A stretch of 64,000 nucleotides of DNA from CAZCBX01 sp964497185 (GCA_964497185.1 CAZCBX010000001.1:186001-250000); one strand, 5' to 3'; shown: positions 42,502 to 51,814, numbered from the stretch's first letter. Program-made: numbers and translations. The notes: generated by a model from the sequence alone, not told the origin.

Positions 42502-44010
42502 GTGATTGTAAAAGTCGAAGCTGTAACCTTAGATGGCTTAACGCCCATTCCCGTATCGGTGCAAGTGTCCATGCACAAAGGGATGCCCACCTTTGACATT
42601 GTGGGCATGGGTCAAACAGCGGTCAAAGAGGGCAAAGACCGAATTTTGTCCACCCTACGGTTTTTGGACGTGCCCATCCGCAACAAAAAAATTGTGGTGA
42701 ACTTGGCGCCGGCCGATGTACGAAAAAAAGGCGCGCTCTTGGATTTTCCCATCGCCGTGGGCATACTGGCGCTGCTGGGCATGGTGCCGCTAGCTCAGTT
42801 GGAAAACAGCGTGTTTTTTGGCGAATTGTCCCTGGATGGACAGCTTCAGCCCACAGCCAAAGCCTTTGCTTTGGTTCAAACCATGGCCAAGGCGTCCAAA
42901 ACCATTTATATGCCCATGCCGCGCACAGATTTGCAGTCGGTCTTTTCCGAGTGCAGTCTGCGGGTGGTTTCTAGTGTAGGGCAATTCATTCAAGTGCTGC
43001 AAGGCCAGCAGAACTCATTTGAAGCCATGCCCAGTCAGGGCATGGATGAGCCGCCACAATACATGGATATGGCGCAGGTCAAAGGCCAGGCCAGCGCCAA
43101 ACGAATGCTCGAAATTGCAGCAGCCGGTGGGCACCATGCCCTGATGGCGGGGCCCCCAGGCGTGGGCAAGAGCATGTTGGCCAAGTGCTTTCCCAGCATT
43201 TTGCCTCCACTGACGTCAGCCCAGGCCAGAGAGGTGACCGGCCTGTACAGTGCATGTGGCTTAGACCAAACGTTTGAGCACAAATATCGACCCATCCGCA
43301 TGCCCCACCACCATGCCACCTTGGCAGGCATGATCGGGGGCAGCCATGGCGCCTACGCAGGTGAAATGACCTTGGCCCATCATGGTGTGTTATTCATGGA
43401 TGAATTTCCCGAGTTTCGACGAGATGTCATTGAGGCCCTTCGTGAACCCCTGGAAGACGGGTGGGTGCGAATTCGGCGCGCGCAAGGCTACTACGAATAT
43501 CCAAGCCAGTTCCAGCTTTTGGCAGCCATGAATCTATGCCCCTGTGGCCTGCTGGGCGATCCCAAAGAGCAGTGTCAATGCACGCCCGCAGCGCTCGACC
43601 GATATCGAAAAAAACTCTCCAAACCCATTCTGGACCGAATGGACCTAAGCCTCACCTTGGTGAAGGTGCCGTGGCAAACCCTATGGCAGCAAGACCCATC
43701 CGAGACCACCAGTGCCCAAATACAAAAACGCGTAGTACAAGCCAGAGCCATGCAACAAAAACGACTCGGCGCCCCCGATGCGTGCAATGCCAGGGCCTCA
43801 TGGTATGAGCTTAAAGCCCATCTTTGCATGGATAGCGAAGTCGAGCCCATGCTGGACAAGCTCACTCAAAAACACAACCTATCGGTGCGCAGCGTGGTAA
43901 AACTACTCCGGGTGGCCCGAACCATCGCAGACCTCGCCCAAGAAACCATCCTAAAAAAAGAACACCTTCTCGAAGCCAGCACCTACCGCCTCCACAATTT
44001 CGACCTATAA
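42502..44010 (+). CDS. YifB/ComM family Mg chelatase-like AAA ATPase
   Basis: A 502-aa protein. The N-terminal Lon-like S5 domain has IVGMGQTAVKEGKDRI and GALLDFPIAVGILA. The AAA module has Walker A GPPGVGKSM (about 217), Walker B VLFMDEFPEF, and the C-terminal Mg chelatase block with MNLCPCGLLGD and ILDRMDLSL. ComM is a branch-migration helicase that aids integration of DNA during natural transformation. The frame is open from 42445, but GTG 42502 has AAAGGAGCC six to twelve bases before it and matches the family N-terminus (VIVKVEAVTLDG), so it is chosen. Confidence 0.93.
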   Translation: MIVKVEAVTLDGLTPIPVSVQVSMHKGMPTFDIVGMGQTAVKEGKDRILSTLRFLDVPIRNKKIVVNLAPADVRKKGALLDFPIAVGILALLGMVPLAQLENSVFFGELSLDGQLQPTAKAFALVQTMAKASKTIYMPMPRTDLQSVFSECSLRVVSSVGQFIQVLQGQQNSFEAMPSQGMDEPPQYMDMAQVKGQASAKRMLEIAAAGGHHALMAGPPGVGKSMLAKCFPSILPPLTSAQAREVTGLYSACGLDQTFEHKYRPIRMPHHHATLAGMIGGSHGAYAGEMTLAHHGVLFMDEFPEFRRDVIEALREPLEDGWVRIRRAQGYYEYPSQFQLLAAMNLCPCGLLGDPKEQCQCTPAALDRYRKKLSKPILDRMDLSLTLVKVPWQTLWQQDPSETTSAQIQKRVVQARAMQQKRLGAPDACNARASWYELKAHLCMDSEVEPMLDKLTQKHNLSVRSVVKLLRVARTIADLAQETILKKEHLLEASTYRLHNFDL

Positions 44011-44066
44011 AATAGTTAAACGTCACTGCCAAAGATATGCAGCAGATATGTCAGAGTAATTCCGGT

Positions 44067-44115
44067 GCTACCTGCCCCTTTCGTAATTGAATGCGTTACG
44101 AAAAGGGCTGGTAGC
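44067..44115. terminator. imperfect 20-bp hairpin between convergent genes
   Basis: GCTACCTGCCCCTTTCGTAA (44067-44086) pairs with TTACGAAAAGGGCTGGTAGC (44096-44115) at 18 of 20 positions, loop 9. There is no T tract. It sits between yifB/comM and the alpha/beta hydrolase, and is not related in core sequence to the large palindromes. Confidence 0.5.
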
Positions 44116-44152
44116 CCAGTGATTCGAATTCACCGATTTTATTTGGTTCCAG

Positions 44153-44992
44153 TTATCGGTTTTCTTCCATAAAACGTTTGATTTCTTCAAAACGATCATT
44201 GAATGGCCATATAAACTGTTTGATCATGGGAACATGTTTCTTATTGAGTAGCGTCATCGTTGCCTCGGGTTGGTAGGTTTGCAGCGAAGCAAAAAACTTT
44301 TGGTTGGTTTTGATGATGGAGTCATACGATTTCTTACCAAGATACATTGCAAATGGCGGTGCTTGCTTGCTCAAATGGTACAAAGGAGATGCATCTTTCC
44401 ATCGAATAGGATCATCCGTCCATGTGGTGAGGTAATGGTATTCTTCTGTGGGTGGGTGCTCTTGTAGATAGGAATACATATCCAATCCGGCTGCATCAAT
44501 AAGAACAACACCCGAAATATCCTCCTTTGCATTGGAAAGGTATTTCGGATTGGTCGCAATAAGAGAAACCAAATGGCCACCCGCCGAGTGCCCGGAAACG
44601 AAGATGGATGACGGATCACCCTTGTATTGATCAATGTTTTCTTTTGCCCATCGAACCACCGAAGCGATCTGATGTGCCATCTCGTCATAGTTGGCATACG
44701 GACTAAGCGTATACCCTGCAATGATTGTAACCACCCCTTTTCTTGCGAAGTTTCTTCCCAAAAAGCCATAGGTATTTTTGTTTCCTTCGGTCCAGTACCC
44801 ACCGTGGACAAAAACCAAGACCGGCAAAAGCGTGTCATGAGATTTCTTGGGCATAAACACATTCAACGTAGGCGCATTACGAACAGCCGTGACTTGTTCA
44901 TCTAGGTAGCAAATATCCTTAAATTTTTTGGTCGCACACCCTTGAATAAAACACAAAACCAATCCAACAAGTATCATTTGAAATACATTCAT
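44153..44992 (-). CDS. alpha/beta hydrolase lipoprotein (BD-FAE/esterase type)
   Basis: A 279-aa protein with a lipoprotein signal (ILVGLVLCFIQG-Cys) and an alpha/beta hydrolase fold. The HGG oxyanion motif is in VLVFVHGGYWTEG, the nucleophile elbow in VSGHSAGGH, VVLIDAAGLD follows, and a C-terminal His in KKHVPM probably completes the triad. It resembles carboxylesterase/arylformamidase-like enzymes. The predicted location is the periplasm, membrane-anchored. It is divergent from ispG with a 243-base gap in which I see no further gene. Confidence 0.85.
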   Translation of the reverse strand: MNVFQMILVGLVLCFIQGCATKKFKDICYLDEQVTAVRNAPTLNVFMPKKSHDTLLPVLVFVHGGYWTEGNKNTYGFLGRNFARKGVVTIIAGYTLSPYANYDEMAHQIASVVRWAKENIDQYKGDPSSIFVSGHSAGGHLVSLIATNPKYLSNAKEDISGVVLIDAAGLDMYSYLQEHPPTEEYHYLTTWTDDPIRWKDASPLYHLSKQAPPFAMYLGKKSYDSIIKTNQKFFASLQTYQPEATMTLLNKKHVPMIKQFIWPFNDRFEEIKRFMEENR

Positions 44993-45235
44993 GGGTACGT
45001 TGTAGTGCCAATCACCCTATTGAGAAAGAAAAATTATAAATAGAGATGGCAAATTTTCTAGGCATGCAAAAAAAATGTTTGCAAGAGCTGCTCATGTGCG
45101 AGGCGTTTTTTCTAAGTGGTTTCTTCAATTTTTGAGTAAGTTGAATCCTTGCCTCAACAGGACCTGGTGTAATCACGCTCTAGTTCGATGTTAAAAGAGG
45201 TAGAGACTCTGGGCGCTGTCTGATAAAGAACCCCC

Positions 45236-47140
45236 ATGACCTACACCAACTCCCTGTACCACCCCCACCGTCGTGTCACGCGTGCTGTGCGCGTTGGTGA
45301 TGTGTTTATTGGAGGCAATCATCCCATTTTGGTTCAATCCATGGCCACCACCCCTACCACCGATACCGATGCAACTGTGGCGCAAATTCAGTCGCTTGTG
45401 GCGGCTGGCTGTCCTTTGGTACGTTTAACCGTGCCCCGTCAGGCCGATTTGCAAAATTTGCCCAACATTCGCAAGGCCATGCATCAGAAAAACATTGATG
45501 TGCCTTTGGTGGCCGATATCCACTTTTTACCCAGTTTGGCGCTGGAAGCCTGCAAATACGTCGACAAGGTGCGCATCAATCCTGGCAATTTTGCCGATCG
45601 AAAACGCTTTGACGTGCGCGAATACACCGATCAAGAATATCAGCTGGAGCTGGAGCGCATTGCCGAAGAATTTTCGCCCATCGTGCGTGAGGCCAAAAAG
45701 CGGGGCATCGCCATGCGCATTGGCACCAACCATGGCTCATTGTCCGATCGCATTATGAACCGCTTTGGTGATACGCCCGAGGGCATGGTGGCCTCGGCAT
45801 TGGAATTTATTCGTATCGCGCAGGCAGAAAACTTTCATGATTTGATTGTTTCCATGAAAGCATCCAACCCCATGGTGATGATTCAAGCATACCGCAGTTT
45901 GGTTCAAGCCATGGACCAAGAACAAATGGATTACCCACTGCATTTGGGCGTGACCGAAGCCGGGGATGGCCAGGATGGTCGAATCAAATCCGCCATTGGC
46001 ATTGGATCGCTTTTAACCGATGGTTTGGGTGACACCATTCGCGTATCGTTAACGGAAGATCCTGAACGTGAAATTCCTGTGGCCATGGCCTTGATTCAAC
46101 AGTGTGCCCGAAGCCCGCTGGATCGCATGCAATCCGAAAATGATTTTGAAAAAAAATACAGTGAGCCTAGCTGGAACCCATTGTCTTATGAAAGAAGATC
46201 ATCCAACGCGTGGCAAGATCGCACCCTTACCATCGGTGAGCGTGCCCCCGTAGTGGTGCGCACCACAGCCGATGCAGGGTGGCCCAGTGATTTAAAGCCC
46301 GAATGCGTAAGCGTTAAAAAAATCCCCATGCCGCAACCTGAGGGCCCAGTGGTGATTGCGCAACCAGACCAAGGGCCTACAGCGTGGCAGCATGCGGACG
46401 GTGTCATCATTGGTGCCCATCAACAATGGGCTCAGCCCAAGTACGCCGATAAACTTTTGGCACAGGCCAAAGACAAAGCCATTTGGGTGCGCGTTCAAAA
46501 TCAAACGCAAGCCAGTATGCTGCCCGATGTGTTGGCTGCGTTTTCAACCCATCCAAAATTGGGCGTGGAAGTTCGGCATGCCAAACTGGTGGGCTTGGCA
46601 CGATTGGTGGCCAATGTGCTCCACCAAGAGGGTTCAAAAGTGCCTTTGCATTTGGCAGTGCAAACCTCCACCGAAGAGTCGCATACCGACATGATTTTAC
46701 GGGTGAGCAGCGAGCTTGGCGGTTTGTTGTGCGATGGCCTGGGCGATAGCATTGAAGTGGTGCATGTCAATCCAACCGTCTCCCAAGAGTTGTCCTTTGC
46801 TGTATTGCAAGCCACGCGCTTGCGCATGTTGCGTGCCGACTACATTGCTTGTCCATCCTGTGGTCGAACACTGTTTAATTTGCAGGAAACCACAGCGCGC
46901 ATCCGCGAAAAAACCAATCATCTCGAGGGCGTCAAGATTGCCATCATGGGTTGCATTGTCAATGGCCCTGGCGAAATGGCCGACGCGGACTTTGGGTATG
47001 TGGGATCGGGGCCTGGTAGGATCAACCTCTTTGTCGGCAAAGAATGCGTGCAGCGAAACATCGATCAGGCGCAAGCCGATGAAAAACTCATCGATCTGAT
47101 CAAAGCACACGGACGTTGGCATGAACCCCCGGCTGCCTAA
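45236..47140 (+). CDS. ispG: 4-hydroxy-3-methylbut-2-enyl diphosphate synthase, long three-domain form
   Basis: IspG/GcpE catalyses the reductive conversion of MEcPP to HMBPP in the MEP pathway. At 634 aa it is far longer than the two-domain E. coli enzyme (about 370). The TIM barrel (about 1-290, VQSMATTPTTD, LVADIHFLP, KVRINPGN) and the C-terminal iron-sulfur domain are separated by a large insert (about 300-520), as in plant, Chlamydia and Bacteroidetes enzymes. The 4Fe-4S ligands are Cys539, Cys542 (CPSCGR), Cys573 and Glu580 (GCIVNGPGE). It overlaps the methyltransferase gene by 20 bases. Confidence 0.95.
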   Translation: MTYTNSLYHPHRRVTRAVRVGDVFIGGNHPILVQSMATTPTTDTDATVAQIQSLVAAGCPLVRLTVPRQADLQNLPNIRKAMHQKNIDVPLVADIHFLPSLALEACKYVDKVRINPGNFADRKRFDVREYTDQEYQLELERIAEEFSPIVREAKKRGIAMRIGTNHGSLSDRIMNRFGDTPEGMVASALEFIRIAQAENFHDLIVSMKASNPMVMIQAYRSLVQAMDQEQMDYPLHLGVTEAGDGQDGRIKSAIGIGSLLTDGLGDTIRVSLTEDPEREIPVAMALIQQCARSPLDRMQSENDFEKKYSEPSWNPLSYERRSSNAWQDRTLTIGERAPVVVRTTADAGWPSDLKPECVSVKKIPMPQPEGPVVIAQPDQGPTAWQHADGVIIGAHQQWAQPKYADKLLAQAKDKAIWVRVQNQTQASMLPDVLAAFSTHPKLGVEVRHAKLVGLARLVANVLHQEGSKVPLHLAVQTSTEESHTDMILRVSSELGGLLCDGLGDSIEVVHVNPTVSQELSFAVLQATRLRMLRADYIACPSCGRTLFNLQETTARIREKTNHLEGVKIAIMGCIVNGPGEMADADFGYVGSGPGRINLFVGKECVQRNIDQAQADEKLIDLIKAHGRWHEPPAA

Positions 47141-48269
47141 TTTTTTAATCCAACTCTATCGACAAATCTGCCAGCAGCCGCACCTGGCATCTTCCGTGAT
47201 TCATCAAAACATTACGCGCAATCGATCTCTGTCATCCACGCATCGTCGGCGTTTTCATCAATGGTTGTTGGATGGTTTGCGGTGGCGGTATGACTGGGAC
47301 AATTGGTTGGATGTGGGTGTGGCCACCTTTGATGAATTTGATACCAAATTGGATCAGTTGCAAAAGCAGATATCGGTCGAAGCTTGCACCGACGCATCAT
47401 CCATCGCACGTACTTGGAGCATGCCCCAGTGGTTGGTGGAAAGTTTGTTGCAAAACCGTACGCCCCTTCAAGTGGCCAATCTGCTTGGTCAACACATCCA
47501 TCGACCTTTATTAACTGTACGTGTCAACGCGTGGAAGAAAAGCAAAAGCCAGGTGAAAGAATGGTTGGACGCAAACAATCAACAGGCGCAGGATGTTCCC
47601 AAGTTATCTTATGCGTTGGAACTACCGGCGGGTACGCCTCTGTCTTCGATGTTGCCCATGCGCAAAGGGTGGCTTGAAATACAAGATTTGGCCAGCCAGT
47701 ATTTGGTGGAGCAGATGGGCGTGCAACGCTGGCAAACGGTCATTGATGGCTGCGCCCGTTCGGGTGGAAAAACGCTGGCCATGGCCAGTCATATGCAGGG
47801 CGAGGGTACATTCTATCTTTTTGATGTGGATGCCCGGTTGTTGGAAAAAACCAAAAAACGAATGGCCCAAGCAGGTCTGGCGCAAACCCATGTGGATTGG
47901 ATTGCACCGGAGGATGCCAATCCCATGCCGCATTTGGCCCGCAAAGCAGATCATGTATTGGTGGATGCCCCTTGCTCGAGCATCGGAACGCTGGCGCGCA
48001 GACCTTGGCTCAAATGGTCGTTGACGCCTGAAAAGGTCCATGCGTTTTCCATGTTGCAAAGTCAAATTTTGGCCAGACAAGCACAGTGGGTTAAGCCCGG
48101 TGGGCAGCTTGTGTATGCCACTTGTTCCTGGTTGTATCAAGAGAACCGGGCGGTTGTAGATAAGTTTTTGGGGGCGCATTCGGATTTTTCGTTGAAAAGG
48201 GATTTTCAAGCGGAGGATGAGCTTGAGGAAAGTAATGGTTTTTATGGTGCTTATTTTGTTCGGGCTTAA
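47121..48269 (+). CDS. RsmB/NOP-family RNA (cytosine-5) methyltransferase
   Basis: A 382-aa SAM-dependent RNA m5C methyltransferase. The N-terminal region resembles NusB-like helical RsmB domains. The catalytic domain has a SAM-binding site (VIDGCARSGGKTLAMASHM; FDVDARLLEKTKKR), motif IV DAPCSSIGTLARRPWLKW and motif VI LVYATCSW, giving the two catalytic cysteines. The usual motif I is CAAPGGK; here it is CARSGGK, a variant. The likely target is 16S rRNA or tRNA, not resolved by sequence. It overlaps ispG by 20 bases. Confidence 0.88.
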   Translation: MNPRLPNFLIQLYRQICQQPHLASSVIHQNITRNRSLSSTHRRRFHQWLLDGLRWRYDWDNWLDVGVATFDEFDTKLDQLQKQISVEACTDASSIARTWSMPQWLVESLLQNRTPLQVANLLGQHIHRPLLTVRVNAWKKSKSQVKEWLDANNQQAQDVPKLSYALELPAGTPLSSMLPMRKGWLEIQDLASQYLVEQMGVQRWQTVIDGCARSGGKTLAMASHMQGEGTFYLFDVDARLLEKTKKRMAQAGLAQTHVDWIAPEDANPMPHLARKADHVLVDAPCSSIGTLARRPWLKWSLTPEKVHAFSMLQSQILARQAQWVKPGGQLVYATCSWLYQENRAVVDKFLGAHSDFSLKRDFQAEDELEESNGFYGAYFVRA

Positions 48270-48279
48270 GGTGTGTCTT

Positions 48280-48310
48280 TTTTAAATAGCAATTTGTTTT
48301 AAATAGCAAT
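48280..48310. repeat. short tandem direct repeat
   Basis: Two 17-base units, TTTTAAATAGCAATTTG and TTTTAAATAGCAATCTG (48280-48296, 48297-48313), differ at one base, just after the methyltransferase stop and next to the MITE-like element. Confidence 0.7.
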
Positions 48311-48314
48311 CTGT

Positions 48315-48469
48315 GGCGAGGTACACACCCCGGGGAAACGTTTCGCGAACTCGCGGGCGCCCTTTTTTATTAAGCTAATTATGATTTCATTGGAGCTGGG
48401 TTTCTTTGTTTCGGTAGATGGAGTTGCTCAGACAGCGCTACACGTTGTCCCCGGGGCGGTACCTGCGCC
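48315..48469. mobile_element. MITE-like element with terminal inverted repeats and CTGT target duplication
   Basis: The ends 48315-48341 (begins GGCGAGGTACACACCCCGGG) and 48442-48469 are imperfect inverted repeats of about 27 bp. CTGT occurs directly before the left end (48311-48314) and directly after the right end (48470-48473), as expected for a 4-bp target duplication. The 100-base interior has no gene. It fills much of the 48270-48642 gap; the remainder holds a tandem repeat, a terminator and the LOG promoter. No related transposase is in the window. Confidence 0.6.
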
Positions 48470-48506
48470 CTGTGCATTTGTGCGGGTGGGGGTATGGGTA
48501 AATGGT

Positions 48507-48540
48507 CAAACGCCCGATGGGCGTTTGTCATTGTTTTTTT
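48507..48540 (+). terminator. intrinsic terminator, ACAAACGCC family
   Basis: CAAACGCCC (48507-48515), loop GAT, GGGCGTTTG (48519-48527), followed by TCATTG and a run of T. It ends the rsmB-like transcript about 240 bases after the stop codon. Confidence 0.75.
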
Positions 48541-48642
48541 ATAGTTCTTCGATTTTTAGTTAAAAAATAAAGCATTTAAAATTACAAATGGCTTAGTTAT
48601 AAAAGGCTGGTTTTGATTGGTTTTTCGCGTACACTTGCTTGC

Positions 48643-49470
48643 ATGAACGATAAAAAAATGCCCCCATTGCCGCCGCGGTACTTTCCTGAAAAGGCTTACA
48701 AAGATCAAGAATTTATCAATAGCCCTGATGCTCGGCCGCTTCGGATTTTGGCGGAGTACATGGAGCCCAATCAGCGGTTTGCCCGTCATGGTGTACACAA
48801 CACCATTGTGTTTTTTGGCTCGGCGCGTTTGGTCTCTAGTGAAGATGCGCAAGTGTTGTATGATCAGCTTAAAAAAGACAATGCGCCGCAAGAGGAACTT
48901 GCACAAGCCAAGCGATTTGTGCAAATGGGTCAGTATTATGATGATGCCGTAGAGTTGGCTGCCATGTTAACACGGTGGTCCGATGACAAGTACGGGCAAA
49001 GTGACCAGCGTTATTTGATTTGTTCAGGCGGTGGTCCGGGCATTATGGAGGCTGCCAACAAAGGTGCGCATATGGCTGGTGGCGAGTCGGTGGGCTTGAG
49101 TATTTCTTTGCCGTTTGAGGCCAATGCCAATGAATACATCACCCCCAAGCATAGCTATGAGTTTCATTACTTTTTTACACGCAAGTATTGGTTTTCCTAT
49201 TTGGCCAAAGCATTGGTGATCTTTCCCGGCGGCTTCGGCACGTTGGATGAACTGGCAGAAATTTTAACGTTGATTCAGACCATGAAAATCAAAAAGAAAA
49301 TTCCCATTGTTATTTATGGCAGTGAATTTTGGAATGAGGTCCTGAATGTCAAGGCACTTGCCAAGTGGGGTACCATATCACCCACAGACATTGACTTGTT
49401 GACTTACTGTGACACTCCCCAAGATGCATTTGACTGCATCACGGGGCAAATCAAACAACATACAAAATAA
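48643..49470 (+). CDS. LOG-family protein (nucleotide 5'-monophosphate nucleosidase-like)
   Basis: A 275-aa protein of the LOG/TIGR00730 group. It has SGGGPGIMEAANKGAHMAGGESVGLSISLP and the hallmark FPGGFGTLDELAE (PGGxGTxxE). Proteins of this type hydrolyse nucleoside monophosphates or release cytokinin; many are misnamed lysine decarboxylases. It is one of the larger variants, with an extended N-terminus. ATG 48643 is preferred to an upstream start at 48613 because a TACACT -10-like box at 48630-48635 lies just before it, so the message may be leaderless. The -35 is poor. Confidence 0.88.
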   Translation: MNDKKMPPLPPRYFPEKAYKDQEFINSPDARPLRILAEYMEPNQRFARHGVHNTIVFFGSARLVSSEDAQVLYDQLKKDNAPQEELAQAKRFVQMGQYYDDAVELAAMLTRWSDDKYGQSDQRYLICSGGGPGIMEAANKGAHMAGGESVGLSISLPFEANANEYITPKHSYEFHYFFTRKYWFSYLAKALVIFPGGFGTLDELAEILTLIQTMKIKKKIPIVIYGSEFWNEVLNVKALAKWGTISPTDIDLLTYCDTPQDAFDCITGQIKQHTK

Positions 49471-49481
49471 ATTTTTACGAC

Positions 49482-50390
49482 TTACGTAGAAGCGGAAGGT
49501 TCAATTTCGTCGGTGACAAATGTGTCGTCGTCATCTGGAAACGGTTCGGTGTGAATCAACACTTCGCGTATGCCATCCATTTTATTTTTAATGCGGTCTT
49601 CAATTTGATGGGCCACCCGATGGGCAACAATGGTTGGCATATCAGGCGGAACCTGTATGTGCAGATCAATAAAGGCCTCACCCACATCTCCGCGTGTGCG
49701 CACATGGTGACAATCAATGATTTCTTTTTGTTCCAGCACAAGGGCTTTGATTTCTTCTACATCCAAAAAGGCAGCATCGCTTAAAACCATAAAGTTTTTT
49801 CGCAATATTTTAAATGCGGCCCATACGAAGTACAGAGCAATCACCAAAGAAAGCGCAGCATCCACCCAGCCCCAGCCCAAACGAATGCATAAAAGTGAAA
49901 TTAATACAGTCACGGACACCCACACATCGCTTGCGGTATGCATGGCATCGGCTTCCAAAGCTTGGCTGTGAAACTCTTTTGCTTTTTTGTGTTCGTACCG
50001 ATGCACAAAGAAGTTGATGATCAAACTCAATACGATGATGCCGATGCCTGCAATGTGAAAACGAATTTCTTCCGGGTGGGTGATGCGCTCAAGGGCATGT
50101 TTGCCAATCTCCCACGCGGTGAGCAAAATAAAAAAAGAAATGCCCAAAGTAGAAATGCTTTCAAATTTATGATGGCCGTAATGATGATCTTCGTCCGAAG
50201 GCTTGGATGCAATCCATACGCCGACAAAACCAATGAGGCTGCTGCCCATGTCCATCATGGAGTGAAAGCCATCGGCGATCATGGTCAGCGTGTCGGTCCA
50301 AAAACCGTATCCGAGCTGAAGCACCCCCACCAATAAATTGAGCGCAAAGGTGACAAGAAAAACACGTTTTATGGCGTGGGTTTCTTTCAA
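49482..50390 (-). CDS. cation diffusion facilitator, zinc-type
   Basis: A 302-aa CDF transporter with about six membrane helices and a cytoplasmic C-terminal domain with RTRGDVGEAFIDLHIQVPPDM. The metal sites read ADGFHSMMD (HxxxD) and ADAMHTASD (HxxxD). Two HxxxD pairs are typical of zinc-selective CDFs, whereas iron/cadmium types often have DxxxD. A His-rich loop (DEDHHYGHH) follows helix II. The frame is open far into pyk, but the best start is TTG 50390, which overlaps the pyk stop as TTGA. It probably exports Zn and related ions. Confidence 0.92.
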   Translation of the reverse strand: MKETHAIKRVFLVTFALNLLVGVLQLGYGFWTDTLTMIADGFHSMMDMGSSLIGFVGVWIASKPSDEDHHYGHHKFESISTLGISFFILLTAWEIGKHALERITHPEEIRFHIAGIGIIVLSLIINFFVHRYEHKKAKEFHSQALEADAMHTASDVWVSVTVLISLLCIRLGWGWVDAALSLVIALYFVWAAFKILRKNFMVLSDAAFLDVEEIKALVLEQKEIIDCHHVRTRGDVGEAFIDLHIQVPPDMPTIVAHRVAHQIEDRIKNKMDGIREVLIHTEPFPDDDDTFVTDEIEPSAST

Positions 50391-51814
50391 CGTGTGCCCT
50401 GATCGCCCAGTCGATGAATTTTTAAAATATTGGTGGCACCACTGGATAACCCCGTGCCCGCAATAACAATCACGGCATCTTTTTTCTTCAGTTTGGCTTT
50501 TTTCATCACGACCTGATCGCCCTGAGCAAACAGCTCGTCCACGTTTTTGCCCGCGGCGCTCACATAAGCTTCTACACCCCAAATTAAACTCAAACGTCGA
50601 TAGGTTTCATGTGAAGGCGTCAAGGCAATGATCCGAGATTTGGGACGCGCTTTGGACATGGTGATCGCCGTGCGGCCACTTTCGGTGTACACCACAATGG
50701 CTTTGTAGGTGGGGTTTTCGCCAATGGAAGATACGGCGTGGATAATGTAATCCGCATCGCTTTCTCGTTTTTTATCAAATTTGTCTTTGGCCAGTTCTGG
50801 ATTTTCTTCGGCCGCAGCAATGATCGAACTCATGGTACGAACAGCATCCAACGGGTATTTGCCCATGGCCGTTTCACCCGATAGCATCACGGCGTCTGTA
50901 CCGTCCCAAATGGCGTTGGCCACGTCGGTGGTTTCGGCGCGGGTGGGTCTTGGGTTGAATGTCATGGACTCCAGCATCTGGGTGGCGGTGATCACGGGTT
51001 TGGAATGCGCGGCCGCTTTTTCAATGAGCATTTTTTGAATGACGGGCACTTGGGCGGTGGGCACTTCAACGCCCAAATCACCTCGGGCAATCATGATGGC
51101 ATCGGTGACCGATAAAATTTCGTCGATTTCTTCAACGGCCTGTGGTTTTTCGATTTTGGCCACAATCGGTAAAATACGGCCGTGTTTTTTCATCCAAGTT
51201 TTGGCTTTGGTGATGTCCGCAGCTTTTTGCACAAAGGACAAGGCCACGTAATCAATGTCCAGTTGAACAACTTGTTTAAGAATTTCGCGATCGCGTTTGG
51301 TAAAGGGAGAAATTGGGATGTAGCGGTTGGGAATATTGATGCCTTTGCGCTGGCGCAATTCTCCACCCACCACCACTTTGCAGTGAATGTCTTTGTCATC
51401 GGCCGACAAAACTTTTAACTCCATCATGCCGTCGGCCAATAAAATTTGATCGCCTTTTTGCACGATGCTGGGCAATTTGTCGTAGCCCAATGGAATTTCT
51501 TTGGAGGTACCGGGCACGTTGCGATTGGTTAAAATGCAGCGAGCACCTTGTGCAAGGTACACCGGTTCGTTTTGCGCAAATCGACCCACCCTAATTTTGG
51601 GCCCCGGCATGTCGGCCAAAATGCCCACAGGTCTTTTGTATTTGGCAGAAACTTTGCGAATTTTTTCAATGTTTTGAATGTGGTCTTTGACCGAGCCATG
51701 CGAAAAATTAAGCCGGAACACGTTGACGCCCAAATCCAATGCTTTTTTTAAAGTGACGGATGAATCAAAAGAAGGGCCTAACGTGGCGATGATTTTGGTG
51801 CGTTTGGATGCCAT
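50387..51814 (-). CDS. pyk: pyruvate kinase
   Basis: A 475-aa pyruvate kinase (PEP + ADP to pyruvate + ATP). It has KRTKIIATLGPS at the start, FRLNFSHGS, the B domain, FVQKAADI, IVAKIEKPQAVEEIDEILSVTDAIMIARGDLGVEVP with the catalytic Lys and metal ligands, and ATQMLESMTFNPRPTRAETTDVANAIWDGTDAVMLSGETA. A TATAAG box is at 51826-51821, seven bases before the ATG, hinting at leaderless transcription, although its -35 is weak. The CDF transporter gene is coupled downstream. Confidence 0.97.
   Translation of the reverse strand: MASKRTKIIATLGPSFDSSVTLKKALDLGVNVFRLNFSHGSVKDHIQNIEKIRKVSAKYKRPVGILADMPGPKIRVGRFAQNEPVYLAQGARCILTNRNVPGTSKEIPLGYDKLPSIVQKGDQILLADGMMELKVLSADDKDIHCKVVVGGELRQRKGINIPNRYIPISPFTKRDREILKQVVQLDIDYVALSFVQKAADITKAKTWMKKHGRILPIVAKIEKPQAVEEIDEILSVTDAIMIARGDLGVEVPTAQVPVIQKMLIEKAAAHSKPVITATQMLESMTFNPRPTRAETTDVANAIWDGTDAVMLSGETAMGKYPLDAVRTMSSIIAAAEENPELAKDKFDKKRESDADYIIHAVSSIGENPTYKAIVVYTESGRTAITMSKARPKSRIIALTPSHETYRRLSLIWGVEAYVSAAGKNVDELFAQGDQVVMKKAKLKKKDAVIVIAGTGLSSGATNILKIHRLGDQGTR

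Noticed and set aside
44993..45235. A sigma70 promoter for ispG
   Set aside because: TGATAA at 45221-45226 is well placed as a -10, but no acceptable -35 lies at 16-18 bases, so it is not listed.
48315..48469. A small protein gene in the 48270-48642 gap
   Set aside because: The short open frame at 48381 has no ribosome site and spans the right end of the MITE-like element and the terminator.
50391..50582. An N-terminal extension of the CDF transporter
   Set aside because: It is antiphase to pyk coding sequence, Cys/Arg/Gly-rich and unlike any CDF N-terminus.
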